A DNA stretch of 57,018 nucleotides from Segetibacter sp. (GCF_025963695.1 NZ_JAOQAH010000107.1:1-57018); one strand, 5' to 3'; counted from the stretch's first letter, positions 15,438-26,100 are shown. The notes: a model not told the origin generated them from the letters alone. Numbers and translations are program-made.

Positions 15438-16223
15438 TTATTGCTTCAGCATAATGTTTTTATATTCTACTCTCATAGGCGGACCTACGTGTACCTGAAC
15501 GCCTAACATTCCCTCCGACTTTCCGTTCACTTTATCATCATCCGTCACATCACTCATTAAAATACCGTTGATATAATGCTGTAGTCTGTTACCCTTCGCT
15601 ACAATCCTGCAAGTATTCCAATCTTCAGATTTAATCTTTTCCTTTAGTTCATCCGAAGATCCCAGTGACCCGGTTACTGTCCTTTCTAACCATGCGTTAT
15701 TTTTGGTATGCTCTCTCACAGCAGATGCCGGATCTGTAAACGGTTTGATTGTTACTTTCTCGCCTCGGTAAGCTAATGTAGTTCGTGCACGCTCTTCATA
15801 GTTCTGGCCTGTGTATCTATGCGCACCATCTATATCTGCCTGGTACCCTTTTAAAGCATTAGGCACATCTGCCACTGCCACGCTTCTGTAGTTGATACCA
15901 CTATTGCCTGCTTTGGTAATTTTAAAGTCGCAGGTAAGTTCAAAATCTCCCGGCTTCCCTCCTTTCCAAACAATGAAGCTATTTGTTTTCAAAAGTGTTG
16001 TAGGGGTAATCTCTCCAACCAGGCTTCCGTTTTCTGCCCTCCAATAAGTAGCATCTCCTTCCCACCCGTTTAATGTTTTTCCATCAAAAATTTGTACAAC
16101 GCCTTTCTTGCTTTGCTGCCCCTGCCCCGAGACTTTGCAACCTGCGCCTGTAAGAGCAAGGGAAGTGAATGTGGCAATTATGATTGCAGCAATCATATTT
16201 TTAGAACCTCTTTTTTGTAGCAT
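15438..16223 (-). CDS. DUF1080 / 3-keto-disaccharide hydrolase family protein
   Basis: The 261-residue protein belongs to PF06439, named for hydrolysis of 3-keto-glycosides. The concanavalin-like beta-sandwich starts 'VQIFDGKTLNGWEGD', followed by 'YWRAENGSLVGEI', 'FELTCDFKITKAGNSGINYRS' and 'GYQADIDGAHRYTGQNYEERARTTLAYRG'; all are typical blocks. An N-terminal hydrophobic segment ends in a Cys near residue 29 (GAGC), suggesting a secreted, perhaps lipid-anchored protein; the Met at residue 10 is an alternative start. It lies 27 nt after the FG-GAP gene in the same direction, so the two are co-transcribed. Hydrolysis of a 3-oxidised glycoside would fit the Gfo/Idh oxidoreductase upstream, but that enzyme appears cytoplasmic. 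Confidence 0.88.
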   Translation of the reverse strand: MLQKRGSKNMIAAIIIATFTSLALTGAGCKVSGQGQQSKKGVVQIFDGKTLNGWEGDATYWRAENGSLVGEITPTTLLKTNSFIVWKGGKPGDFELTCDFKITKAGNSGINYRSVAVADVPNALKGYQADIDGAHRYTGQNYEERARTTLAYRGEKVTIKPFTDPASAVREHTKNNAWLERTVTGSLGSSDELKEKIKSEDWNTCRIVAKGNRLQHYINGILMSDVTDDDKVNGKSEGMLGVQVHVGPPMRVEYKNIMLKQ

Positions 16224-16249
16224 CGTATAAAAGTTATTTTTTTATTTTT

Positions 16250-17419
16250 TTAGAACCCTTTGTTATAAAACACATACAGGCCGTCTTTGCCTGCCACCAC
16301 AATATCCTTTTTACCTGACCCTGTTAAATCTGCAACAGCAAAATATAAACCGGTGCCCTTGCCTTCTCCAAATTCGCCATAGCTAACAATTTCCTTCGAA
16401 AAAGCCTCGCCGTTCCATTTAAAATAATAGATACCCAAAGGATCATTTTCGCCGGGGTCATTACCATTATGCGCACGGTACCTTTTACCTGTAATCAATT
16501 CTTCCTTTCCATCCCCATCTAAATCTATCCATTCCATGGTGTGATATTGTGAATTAAATGGATCAATAGTATGTTTTATCCAGGTAGTTTCAGCATTTTT
16601 AGCCCTTTTTTGCTCGTACCAGTCCAACCCATAACCGTGGGCCTGCCCGGCAATTAAATCATTCACCCCATCTTTATTTACATCTGCTACAATTACCGGA
16701 ATGCTGGTTGAACCCAGTGCATGTCCTTCATGAAAAGTCCATTTATCTTTAAAGCGATTTACAGGAGCTTCAAGCCAACCTGCACTTAAAATAAAATCAC
16801 TTCTGCCATCGCCATTAATGTCGCCAAACCCCAATCCGTGTCCACTCTTAAGGTCACCTACTTTAATTGTTTCAAACTTTCCGGTGCCTTTTCCCTGACC
16901 ATCTTTAATTAATCGATAAATGGTCAATGGATCGTTGGGCGTATTGGGAACAATCTCTAAAGTGCCATCGTTATCAATGTCCCAGGCCCTTGTGGTTTCT
17001 ATATTACCCGGAACTGCAATCTCGTGTTCGGTCCATTCTTTCGTATTACCCGGGTTTTCACGCCAGCTTAATATTTTTCCAAACCAACCCCCCGTAACAA
17101 AATCGATACGACCATCCCCATTTATGTCGAGGGGTATGGTAGAAAAATCGTCGTAGTACTCTCCAATTCTTTTCGCAGAGCCAATATAATTTCTTTTCCA
17201 GTAGCCCGGACCTTCATACCAGAATGCCCCGGAAACAATGTCGGGGATTTTATCATTATTGACATCAAAGACATCAACAGATTCAAAGCTTTCTGACGCA
17301 ATTTGCTTTTTAAGAAATTTAAGTGGCTTAGTTACATTTTCAACCGCATGATTGGTCTGAGCAACAACGTATCCCCCGGTTATTAGTAGTAAGATCGTTT
17401 GTATGAAAGCTTTTTTCAT
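16250..17419 (-). CDS. Secreted FG-GAP/VCBS repeat protein
   Basis: I place the start at 17419 (MKKAFIQTILLLITGGYVVAQ), giving a signal peptide; the open frame continues 37 residues further but without coding character. The 389-residue product is a beta-propeller of FG-GAP/VCBS repeats. It shows at least six calcium-type loops: DVNNDKIPD, DINGDGRID, DIDNDGTLE, DINGDGRSD, DVNKDGVND and DLDGDGKEE. Such proteins bind Ca and often bind carbohydrate or protein partners; no enzymatic residues are apparent. It is directly upstream of the DUF1080 gene with 27 nt spacing, so the pair forms a unit. A role as a binding partner for the hydrolase is an inference. Confidence 0.85.
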   Translation of the reverse strand: MKKAFIQTILLLITGGYVVAQTNHAVENVTKPLKFLKKQIASESFESVDVFDVNNDKIPDIVSGAFWYEGPGYWKRNYIGSAKRIGEYYDDFSTIPLDINGDGRIDFVTGGWFGKILSWRENPGNTKEWTEHEIAVPGNIETTRAWDIDNDGTLEIVPNTPNDPLTIYRLIKDGQGKGTGKFETIKVGDLKSGHGLGFGDINGDGRSDFILSAGWLEAPVNRFKDKWTFHEGHALGSTSIPVIVADVNKDGVNDLIAGQAHGYGLDWYEQKRAKNAETTWIKHTIDPFNSQYHTMEWIDLDGDGKEELITGKRYRAHNGNDPGENDPLGIYYFKWNGEAFSKEIVSYGEFGEGKGTGLYFAVADLTGSGKKDIVVAGKDGLYVFYNKGF

Positions 17420-17840
17420 TATTAGTATTTTCTTCTTAGCGAAACTTTCATATTGAAATTTCGTAACAGCCAGTTCTATCAACCACCTAAGAACAATTGC
17501 TGTCAATATTTTTTTTTGGGATACCAGCAATTGTTTTTTATAGCATCATCCTTGCGTCGCTCCATTTATCTATTGCACTAATAGCATCTCCAGTTCCTCT
17601 TCAAATTCTATCCCCATCATCCAACCTCCTCTATACTCCGATGAACTCAAGAAACCTCCTTCAAAAATGTCCGGCAACTTTATTCAACTCCTCCGAAATT
17701 GTTAAACCCTCCCGTTTGTACCCCGGATTACATTCCAGGCTATTCGAATTTTAGCCCTTCCGGCTATTGCGCAATTTCATGCTAAGTTTACTGTAAGTCA
17801 TGATGTAAAAGAGAGCGCTATCAAAACAATAATTCGGCTA
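17420..17840. other. 421-bp intergenic region
   Basis: The region lies between the Gfo/Idh stop and the FG-GAP start, both on the minus strand. It holds a degenerate dispersed repeat (17543-17565) and a small AGCC/GGCT hairpin near 17754-17766. I see no convincing open reading frame or structured RNA. The FG-GAP/DUF1080 promoter should be in its lower-coordinate part. Confidence 0.6.
17543..17565 (-). repeat. Dispersed intergenic repeat, copy 4 (GCG-A-CGC subtype, degenerate flanks)
   Basis: The sequence CATCATCCTTGCGTCGCTCC keeps the central CTTGCGTCGC, but its GTACAA side has diverged to ATTTATC. It lies more than 270 nt past the nearest upstream stop. Confidence 0.6.
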
Positions 17841-18989
17841 TTAGTAAGCATTTATATTCTTCCAACTTCTGGCTGCAGCCGAGTCAAGAACGGCCTCGCA
17901 AACTCTTTGCGTTTCCAATGCCTCTTTAAAAGTAGGCGAACAAGGTTCTCCTGTTTCTAAACTCTTTAAAAAGTCTGCTACCTGATGCACAAAAGAATGT
18001 TCGTACCCAATTGATAACCCGGGAACCCACCATTTATCCATGTACGGCTGGTCGCCGTCAGTAACATGTATAGTTCGCCATCCACGAACAATCGACTCGT
18101 CGCGATGATCAAAATATTCAAGCTTATTCAAATCGTGCAGATCCCAACGCATAGAAGCATGCTCTCCATTGATTTCAAAAGTATAAAGCGCTTTATGCCC
18201 CCTTGCATAACGGGTAGATTCAAAAAGCCCTAAAGAGCCATTATCGAAATGACAATGGAAAATACAAGCATCGTCTATGCCCACTTTTTGCATCGCTCCG
18301 GTAGCCTGGTGAACTCTTTCTTTAATAAAAGTTTCGGTTACTGCAGATACATCGGTAATAGACCCATTCAACCAAATAGCGGTGTCTATACAATGAGCTA
18401 ATAAATCACCGGTAACACCAGAACCGGCAGCATCCACATCTAACCTCCATGTACCTTGCCCTCCCTGGGGAACATTGGCATTGATCGTCCAGTCTTGAAG
18501 AAAATTAGCGCGATAATGAAAAATCCGACCCAGTTTTCCGGAGTCAACTATTTGCTTTGCTAGTGTAACCGCCGGTAAACGACGATAGTTGTACCAAACT
18601 GTATTGTTAACACCCGCCTTTTCTATGGCAGCCACCATTTGACGCCCTTCTTCTAATGTTCGTGAAAGTGGTTTCTCGCAGAGGATCATTTTACCTGCTT
18701 CCGCTGCCGCTATGGCAATTTCAGCATGCATATTATTAGGGGTGCAAATGTCTACAGCGTCAATGTCGTTGCGAGCAATTAGAGCCTTCCAGTCTGTTTC
18801 AACTGTTTCATATCCCCACTGCTCAGCAAAAGCATTCACTGTTGCAGCTGTACGTGAACAAACTGCTTTTAATACTGGCCGGGTTTGCAAATCAGGAAAA
18901 AAATCGCTTACGCGTTTATATCCATTTGTATGTGTTCGTCCCATAAAACCAACACCAACTAAACCTATTCTTAAATCTTTTTTAGCCAT
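17841..18989 (-). CDS. Gfo/Idh/MocA family oxidoreductase
   Basis: The 382-residue protein has no signal peptide and so is probably cytoplasmic. The N-terminal Rossmann fold begins 'LRIGLVGVGFMGRTHTNGY' (GxGxxG NAD(P) loop). 'MILCEKPLSRTLEEG' carries the conserved EKP lysine, and 'GVTGDLLAHCIDTAIWL' holds the His/Asp pair of the C-terminal domain. The family oxidises or reduces sugars and cyclitols at one ring carbon using bound or soluble NAD(P). Neighbours (TIM-barrel isomerase, DUF1080, DUF4432) suggest oxidation of a sugar or glycoside, possibly at C3, which is an inference. The gene is 126 nt behind the isomerase gene on the same strand. Confidence 0.92.
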   Translation of the reverse strand: MAKKDLRIGLVGVGFMGRTHTNGYKRVSDFFPDLQTRPVLKAVCSRTAATVNAFAEQWGYETVETDWKALIARNDIDAVDICTPNNMHAEIAIAAAEAGKMILCEKPLSRTLEEGRQMVAAIEKAGVNNTVWYNYRRLPAVTLAKQIVDSGKLGRIFHYRANFLQDWTINANVPQGGQGTWRLDVDAAGSGVTGDLLAHCIDTAIWLNGSITDVSAVTETFIKERVHQATGAMQKVGIDDACIFHCHFDNGSLGLFESTRYARGHKALYTFEINGEHASMRWDLHDLNKLEYFDHRDESIVRGWRTIHVTDGDQPYMDKWWVPGLSIGYEHSFVHQVADFLKSLETGEPCSPTFKEALETQRVCEAVLDSAAARSWKNINAY

Positions 18990-19115
18990 ATACCAGAAAG
19001 TTAAAAATTAATAAAGAGAGAAAATATCTTTGTCGGTTGCCTGTCACCGTCAATAATGCCCCTTCGAATGGCGGAGCCGCTGGTATACTGAAACTGTACA
19101 AGCAACTTATGCCTG

Positions 19116-20153
19116 CTACTGCGGCTCGTACCAACCATGCAGCTTTCTTACTTCGATCATTTTTGCAAGTATATCGTTCCAGGTCTGTTGCTTCGTCATC
19201 ACCTCGTTCGAAAACATGCAGCCGTCCCAGCAAATGTGCTTGAACTTCTTTGTGAGTTCGCCCCCTTCATCGCGTAACCAGTAACCGGCATCGTGGGCAA
19301 TGTCAAGCTTACCATTGGGATCAGTAGCAAGACAATGTCTTCCTGTTTTATCGTGTGAACCGGTGCCATGAACTGTTCCATCATTTTGCGCAACATGAAA
19401 GTCAATAGTCCACGGACGAAGTGCTTTGGTTACTGTTTTTATTCCTTGCGTAAGTGTTTCACGATCGCTCCAGTCGAATTCTTCAGGAAGTATTCGATCC
19501 TGGGGCCTGTTATAGCCAAGGAGGTATAAGGTAGTGTGAGACATGTCTGCCTGGAAACCTATGTTAGGACGATCAACCATTTCGAGTGTCTCGACCATTG
19601 TTTTCCAACTGTGCATACCGCCCCAACAGATTTCGCCTTCAGCGGCCAACTGTTCGCCGTATTCTGCTGCTACATCACAAGCCTCACGAAAAGTATCAGC
19701 GATTAGTTTGGTATTATTAGCCGGATCTTTTTCCCAGTCAGCGGGTGAACTCGCCGAGTCTATTCTTACAACCCCATGAGGACGAAAACCTAACTCACGT
19801 AAAACTTTACCAAAGTGGCAAGCTTTTCGAACCATCTCGACAAAGTGTGCTCGTTGTTCTGCTGTACCCATTGCAGGGCCGCCCCAGATGGGTGCTACAA
19901 GACTTCCTATTTTTAACCCGTACGAAGCAACTTTCTCCCCCAATTGTTTTATTTCTTCATCGGTGCTGTCGATGTTTACATGAGGGCCTAAAAGACCCAG
20001 ATCAATTCCGTCGAATTTGACTCCATTAACCTCGGCAGCTGCTGTCATTCGTAACATGTCATCAAAAGGAATAACAGGCTCTGAGTCTGCTCCTTTTCCG
20101 ACTATACCCGGCCAGGAAGCATTGTGTAGTTTTGGATAATTGTTTTGGTTCAT
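19116..20153 (-). CDS. Sugar phosphate isomerase/epimerase (xylose isomerase-like TIM barrel)
   Basis: The 345-residue cytoplasmic protein belongs to the AP endonuclease 2/xylose isomerase-like superfamily. Metal and catalytic residues expected by family lie in 'AAEGEICWGG' (Glu), 'NIGFQADMSHT' (Asp, His) and 'TIDFHVAQND' (His), with a final Glu near 'SNEVMTK'. Relatives include IolE, IolI and hydroxypyruvate isomerases. In Bacteroidota sugar loci this type often sits beside Gfo/Idh oxidoreductases and acts on keto-sugars. It precedes the Gfo/Idh gene and follows the PMI-like cupin gene, separated from the latter by 190 bp with a dispersed repeat. The exact substrate is unknown. Confidence 0.88.
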   Translation of the reverse strand: MNQNNYPKLHNASWPGIVGKGADSEPVIPFDDMLRMTAAAEVNGVKFDGIDLGLLGPHVNIDSTDEEIKQLGEKVASYGLKIGSLVAPIWGGPAMGTAEQRAHFVEMVRKACHFGKVLRELGFRPHGVVRIDSASSPADWEKDPANNTKLIADTFREACDVAAEYGEQLAAEGEICWGGMHSWKTMVETLEMVDRPNIGFQADMSHTTLYLLGYNRPQDRILPEEFDWSDRETLTQGIKTVTKALRPWTIDFHVAQNDGTVHGTGSHDKTGRHCLATDPNGKLDIAHDAGYWLRDEGGELTKKFKHICWDGCMFSNEVMTKQQTWNDILAKMIEVRKLHGWYEPQ

Positions 20154-20248
20154 ATGGTCTACAATCTACTGTTTAATTAAATGACTGAATAATGAAAATA
20201 AGTTCAATTATTTATTCTTCGGCATTAAATATCAAGATGGTGTTTTAC

Positions 20249-20305
20249 TGCCGCTTAAAGAAAAAATGTACAAGTGTGCGACGCAAGAAAAGCTTAATAG
20301 CAGCA
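20249..20305 (+). repeat. Dispersed intergenic repeat, copy 5 (GCG-A-CGC subtype) with flanking dyad
   Basis: The core is at 20268-20287 (GTACAAGTGTGCGACGCAAG), 56 nt past the stop at 20344 and in the majority orientation. TGCCGCTTAA at 20249-20258 can pair with TTAATAGCAGCA at 20294-20305 with one mismatch and a two-base bulge. Confidence 0.8.
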
Positions 20306-20343
20306 CTTGCGCCGGCTTACAATATTACTAACTCGTTTAGGCT

Positions 20344-21567
20344 TTACAGTACCATATCAGGATTTTGAGGGCCGAAGTGTTTTAACATTACTATCGGATC
20401 AGTTGTTGAAGTGTTTGTTATTTTCACACCTTCCATTGCCGCTCTTTCACTTACAAAAAACTCATCGTTCGTCAACTGCCCGTAGCGGATAAGGGCAGGG
20501 GTTTCAATGTCCCATACGCCCATTTTACCATGACCCTGCATCATAATCAATCCGTATGCAGCACTGTCTTTAATGGTAACGGTCTGGCCGGGTAAAACCG
20601 TTAATTCTTTCGCACTAAAAGCATCGGACAAATAACAAACCCAGTTTTCTATGTAACCTTCCGCCTGCATCTCTTCCAGGGCTCTAACAGGTTTAGGACG
20701 CATAAAACGCGTTTCTAAAATATTGGGATTGGCATTTAAATCCCAGTCGATTACTTCCATCAACTGGTCGTAATCACCGATCCGGTCAGGGGGTGTTCCA
20801 TTCCATAACAACTCTTCCGGAATGATGGCTTCATTCACCAACGATTGGTACATTGCAAATACGTCAGAAGCTTTTTGGGGCTCATAAGTACACATACTAC
20901 CGGGGGCATGTAACATTCCAGGAGGAACATCCCAACCAGTTCCCGGATATAAAGGAAAGGCCTGCGAATACATGGTGAGCTTGTTGTCACCCTTAGTGAA
21001 ATTCATCAGGCATTCTTTAATTTGTTCTTTTGTAGTGCCCGGCGCTATGCCAAAAAATGTATAGGGAAAATCGCCACCATGATTATTTAATTGGGGAGGA
21101 AAGTAATAAGCTTCGGGTTTGCCTAACTGGCCAATTTTGGCAGCATGCTCGTCGTTGTGATGAATGTGATGTGGCAAAGGACCCATGTTATCGAAGAACT
21201 TTGAATACATCGGCCAGCTTTCATGTTCGTTCCATAAGCGGTCGCCAATTAACGCTCCTTTCAACTCGTCGATTGCATCCTTTAAAAGAATCTGTTCTTC
21301 ATTATTTCCATCATTGAAAACGACTTTACTTAAGCCTTCATTTTCACCGGTAAGAGGACCATTTTTGGCGGGAGTTGTCGAAGACAGCCAACGCTCATCT
21401 ATTCCACCCCGATTTCCACCTAATACATAATAGTCATCAGGATGAAGTTTAATTCGCCGACCGGGTACACAGAATGAGCGAGGTACCCATGTTGGCGCCA
21501 GCCTTAAGATTCCCTGGCCCTGTTCTAGTGCTTGTGCTGCCAGGCTTGTTTTTTCCAATGTTTCCAT
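20344..21567 (-). CDS. Class I phosphomannose isomerase-like cupin protein
   Basis: The 407-residue protein without a signal peptide aligns with type I mannose-6-phosphate isomerase. The metal-site blocks are 'HHIHHNDEHA' (H134-x-H136), 'LGKPEAYYF' (E152) and 'VPPGMLHAPG' (H220). Two departures are visible. The Gln that normally begins QxHxxDE is His134, and the SDTTYR motif with the catalytic Arg reads SDVFAM, putting Met239 at the Arg position. The protein is therefore probably a metal-binding cupin acting on another sugar. It begins 36 nt after the SusD stop, so it is the third gene of the susC-susD unit, which ties it to whatever sugar is imported. Confidence 0.8.
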   Translation of the reverse strand: METLEKTSLAAQALEQGQGILRLAPTWVPRSFCVPGRRIKLHPDDYYVLGGNRGGIDERWLSSTTPAKNGPLTGENEGLSKVVFNDGNNEEQILLKDAIDELKGALIGDRLWNEHESWPMYSKFFDNMGPLPHHIHHNDEHAAKIGQLGKPEAYYFPPQLNNHGGDFPYTFFGIAPGTTKEQIKECLMNFTKGDNKLTMYSQAFPLYPGTGWDVPPGMLHAPGSMCTYEPQKASDVFAMYQSLVNEAIIPEELLWNGTPPDRIGDYDQLMEVIDWDLNANPNILETRFMRPKPVRALEEMQAEGYIENWVCYLSDAFSAKELTVLPGQTVTIKDSAAYGLIMMQGHGKMGVWDIETPALIRYGQLTNDEFFVSERAAMEGVKITNTSTTDPIVMLKHFGPQNPDMVL

Positions 21568-21603
21568 TAATGTTGGTTTTGAATTATTGTTTTTACGAAG
21601 AAA

Positions 21604-23118
21604 TTAAAAATACGGACTTAATGCTGCTTCATCAGCGGGAAGACCATATACTAAGTCAAGAATAGTAAATGCATTATTAGGTGGAACAGCACCAGCTGGG
21701 TAATAATAGTCCTGTGGATTTGCTTTAACCCTATTTCCATAAGCTGTTATTACTTCGACAGCTTTACCTGTTCTAACCAGGTCAAACCAACGCTTGTTCT
21801 CAAAAGCTAGTTCAACCCTTCTTTCCTTTGCAATTATATCGCGTAATTGAGTTTGACCAGTAGTAGTTATGGTACCAACGCCGGCACCAAAAGCGCGGTC
21901 TCTTACTCTATTTAAGAACGGCAAGGCTTCCGCACCTTTACCCTGTTCGTTCAACGCCTCGGCTAAAAACAACAGCACTTCTGAATACCTGTAAATAGGA
22001 AAATTGTTACCTGTATTTCCATGTTGGGCATGAGGTGCTGCAAACTTTTTAATATATGGATATACTTTATTAGCACGTAAACTCTGACTTAACGTAACAT
22101 AAGCAATCGAAGCATCTTTTCTTTTATCTCCAGTTTCATAAGCAGCAATGATATCGGGCGTAGGTGCATTATTACCCTCCCCCGAAAGGCCCTGGGGATT
22201 AGAGGTGCCGGTAATAGGCAGAAGTTCGGCCGCAGTCATGGGGCGAGGTAAAGAATTATAAATGATAGAACCATTGTACCCGGCAGAGCCCTCCATAAAC
22301 TGCACTTCAAATACAGACTCCGCGTTATTTTTATTAGAGTTGGTACCAGAAAAAGCATTGGCATAATCAGGCATTAAAGAATATTCGTTGCTATTAACAA
22401 CCTCTTTTAAAAGAGCCTCTGCTTCTGCCCATTTTTTCTGAACTATATAAGCATTCGCCAACAAAGTTTTGGCTGCGCCCGATGTTGCACGACCAGCTTC
22501 CTGTTTTGATTTTGGTAGCAGTGACTGCGCTGCTGCAGATGCGTCCTTTACAATTTGAGCGAATATTTCGTCGACAGATGCAAGCGGCAGCGCTGCTTCC
22601 TGCCTGTTGGTAACCGGTGTTAAATGCAACGGCACTTTTCCAAAATATCTTACTAATTCAAAATATGCATAAGCTCTCAGAAATTGTGCTTGCCCTTTTA
22701 AATTAGCTTTTGAAGCAGCGTCAAACTCTACCTTGTCTATTGTATTTAAAATTTCATTTGCCCTTGCAATAATTTGGTAGTCCGACCGGTATTGTGCGGT
22801 TACATGTGTGTTGGTAGTGATGCCATTTGCAGTTGGAATACTAAAATCTGCAATGTTCTCCTGTTGCTCGGTTGCACCAAAAAGTATATTGCGATAGTAA
22901 TATGTATTGTCTGAGTGCATTTCGCCAAGAAGATAAGATCTATCGTTAACAATACTGCGAAGAGGTACATATGCCCCGTTTACAGCTTGCTTGAAATCTG
23001 ATTCGTTTTTAAAAAACGTTGCTGAACTTAGAGAGGTCTCTGGGACTATGTCCAATTTTTTAGAGCAGCCGGTCAGGACAAAGCCTATTAGCCCGGTGAT
23101 TATAATTCTTGCTTTCAT
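21604..23118 (-). CDS. susD-like: SusD/RagB outer-membrane substrate-binding lipoprotein
   Basis: The 504-residue lipoprotein starts with a signal ending VLTGC (acylated Cys at residue 18), followed by 'KKLDIVPETSLSSATFFKNESDFKQAVNGAYV', a standard SusD N-terminus. TPR-like helices follow, e.g. 'KANLKGQAQFLRAYAYFELVRYFGKVPL'. The C-terminal 'RYSEVLLFLAEALNEQGKGAEALPFLNRVR' and 'IAKERRVELAFENKRWFDLVRTG' are hallmark blocks. It caps the SusC barrel and binds the oligosaccharide at the cell surface. The gene lies 45 nt after susC and 36 nt before the cupin gene. No sign of damage. Confidence 0.95.
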   Translation of the reverse strand: MKARIIITGLIGFVLTGCSKKLDIVPETSLSSATFFKNESDFKQAVNGAYVPLRSIVNDRSYLLGEMHSDNTYYYRNILFGATEQQENIADFSIPTANGITTNTHVTAQYRSDYQIIARANEILNTIDKVEFDAASKANLKGQAQFLRAYAYFELVRYFGKVPLHLTPVTNRQEAALPLASVDEIFAQIVKDASAAAQSLLPKSKQEAGRATSGAAKTLLANAYIVQKKWAEAEALLKEVVNSNEYSLMPDYANAFSGTNSNKNNAESVFEVQFMEGSAGYNGSIIYNSLPRPMTAAELLPITGTSNPQGLSGEGNNAPTPDIIAAYETGDKRKDASIAYVTLSQSLRANKVYPYIKKFAAPHAQHGNTGNNFPIYRYSEVLLFLAEALNEQGKGAEALPFLNRVRDRAFGAGVGTITTTGQTQLRDIIAKERRVELAFENKRWFDLVRTGKAVEVITAYGNRVKANPQDYYYPAGAVPPNNAFTILDLVYGLPADEAALSPYF

Positions 23119-23162
23119 TATTATGGAGTAAAAATGTTAGAAAATGATTATTTGCTATTTTC

Positions 23163-26100
23163 TTAAAAATTAAGATTAACCCCTAAAGTGTAAGTTCTTG
23201 GAACAGGATAGTTAGAAAGGTCGATTCCCTGGCTGAGGTTTCCGCCATCACCATTTCCGTCACCTTGTGCACTCGTTTCAGGGTTAGGCCCCCCCCAGTA
23301 CTTTGTAAAAGTGTAAACCTGCTGAACAGAGGCATAAATGCGGGCAGATTTAAACACATTGTTCTTAACACCTAAATTGTAACCAAGGGTTATATTTTTT
23401 ATAGCGAAAAAAGAAGCGTCAGTAATAAAGCGGCTATTCATCCAGTCTCTTTCAATGCCTGTTACATTACCACCACCAACAGTCGTTCCGTAAAAACCTT
23501 TTCCCGGATTAGAAGGGGATCTAAAACGGTATTGAACTTCTTTCACCATGTTGAATACACCATCAAGGTTAGCCGTACTGTATAAATGCCGAACAAGAAG
23601 TTGATTGCCGTAAGAACCTGAACCAACTACTGTGAAATCGAAGTTTCCGTAGTTTAAAGTATTAACAAGGCCATAAGTGAATTTAGGAAAAGGGCTTCCT
23701 ATTATGGTGCGATCGTCAAAGTTTCCACCCATAGTTATAGTGCCATCCCCATTGACATCCTTCAACTTAATGCTTCCGACTGTTGATCGACCAGGAATCT
23801 TAGGAGACTTATCCAGATCAGCCTGGTTAAGGTAAACTCCCTCAGCCTGCATTCCATAGAATTGGCCAAAGGGCTGGCCGACTTGTGTGATATGAAAAGT
23901 ACCATATACGCGATCGATACCATCAGCAAGAGCTAAAACCCTATTACGGTTGAAGGAAATATTTGCATTTGTCGTCCATTTCAATTTCCCCGTGGTGTTC
24001 CTGGTCGTTACGGCAAACTCATGTCCCCAAAATTTAATTTCGCCAATGTTGTCATTGAAGTTTCCAAAGCCCGACTCCTGTGCAATTTGCACGCTATATA
24101 GCAGATTTGTTGTGTTTTTTGTATAGAAGTCATAGGTGAATTGAACCCGGTCATTAAAAAGCCCCAGATCTAAACCAAGGTCTATTTGTTTGGTTGTTTC
24201 CCATCCCAGGTTAGAATTAGATAACGAAGTGACAACTGCACCTGTGGAAACAGTATTTCCAAACACAGCATTTACGGTATTGTTTACAAGTGCGTATTGT
24301 GTGTAGTTACCTATATTATTGTTTCCAACAACGCCGTAACTAGCCCTAATCTTAGCAAAGGAGATCTTTTTCGCATCCCTCAGAAAGTTTTCGTCAGACA
24401 TTACCCAACCCGCGGAAACAGAAGGAAAAGTACCGTACCTGTTAGCCGCACCAAAGCGGGAAGAGCCATCATTACGTACTGAAGCAGTAAACAAATATTT
24501 GCCTTTGTAATTGTAACTTAACCTTGACAAAACAGATGTCAGAGCGAACTCCTGCACACCATTGTTGGTACCCCCACGGTTTATATTTAGGGCTCCCTGA
24601 ATTGTTGGAAGTCTGTCATCAGTGTAAGTATCAGCCTGAATGCGGGTAAACTCCTGGCGGAATTTCTGGTAGGTAAAACCTCCCAATAACTCAAAATTAT
24701 GATCATTAAAACTCCTGGTATAAGTAGCTAAATTTTCGTTCAGATACGATACGTCTTCTCTACCCTGCCTGATCGATACGGCTGTAGTGGGTATAGGAAC
24801 GTTGATTTGGCTTGTTGCTGTGGAAGGATTGAAAAAGAAGAACCTGAAATTTTGGTACTCAACGTTAAACGTAGATTTTAAAACCAATCCCTTTATAGGT
24901 TCGTATTGTGCATAGGCGTTCGAGATCAGGCTTGTTGTTTTGGTTTCATTTACCAATTCCTGGGCGGCCCTTACCCAGTTGGGGTAATCGAATATATTAC
25001 CAGTACTACCAGGAAATCGATTCACCTTCGTCAGTTGCCCGTTTTGATCATATATAGGCATTACTGGCCAGGTATGCAAGGCGTTGAAAAGAATACCTGT
25101 TCCCCTGTCACCATCAGTTCTTGGGGTGTTATCAAAAACGTACTGAGGTGCGATATTGAAGCCTATTTTCACTTTGTCTGAAACGGCATAATCAGTATTC
25201 ATTCTTAAGGAATACCTTTTGTACACGTTATTCAATACAACGCCTTCCTGGTTATAAACTCCTGCAACCAAAGCAGTGCTTACCTTATCGGTGCTGGAAG
25301 TAACAGTAAGGTTATAACTCTGCAAGGGCGCCTTTCTTAACAACGCCCCGTACCAGTCATTATTTTTCCCTTGATATTGGGACGGGTTTTGAAATTCAGC
25401 AGGCACAGCCTGACCGGCATCTTCATAGTATTCCTTTTTAAACTGTGCAAATTCAACTGCATCCATCATTTGCACCCGACCTCTTTGAGGAACGTATTGC
25501 ATTCCTGCAAAAGTGTTTAAGCTAACGTTTGTTTGACCTTTCCTGCCTTTTTTAGTTGAAATCAGCACTACTCCGTTCGCCGCTCTTGATCCGTACAAAG
25601 AAGTTGACGCTGCATCCTTTAAAATAGAAATCGTTTCGATTTCGTCAGGATTCAATGCACCGATATTACCGGTAATCGGAAAACCGTCAACTACATATAG
25701 AGGATCACTGCCAGCTGATACTGACAATTGTCCACGTATTCTTACCGACATTCCCTGGCCAGGCTTACCTGTGGTCTGGTTGATTTGAACACCTGCTAAC
25801 CGCCCTTGCAATTTTTGGGTTATTTGTGAAACGGGAATGTCTTTAAGCTCTTTCGTATTAATAGTCTGTACGGCTCCCGTTACTTCTTTTCGCAACTGGC
25901 TACCATAACCGATAACTACTACGTTTTCCAAAGACCTGACATCGGGCGCTAAATTTATATTCAGGCTACTACGACCGTTAACAGCAACTTCCTGTGTTAT
26001 AAATCCAATGCTCGATATCACTAAAGTTCCGTTGCCCGAAGGAAGGCTTATAGAAAAATTACCATTCGCGTCGGTACCTGTACCGCTTCCGGTTCCCTTT

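Noticed and set aside
17497..17754. An 85-codon plus-strand frame before the FG-GAP gene
   Set aside because: It overlaps the FG-GAP gene's upstream region and a degenerate repeat copy, with no domain or good ribosome site.
19040..19070. Possible repeat copy before the Gfo/Idh gene
   Set aside because: Only TTG and TGTCAC fragments match with wrong spacing.
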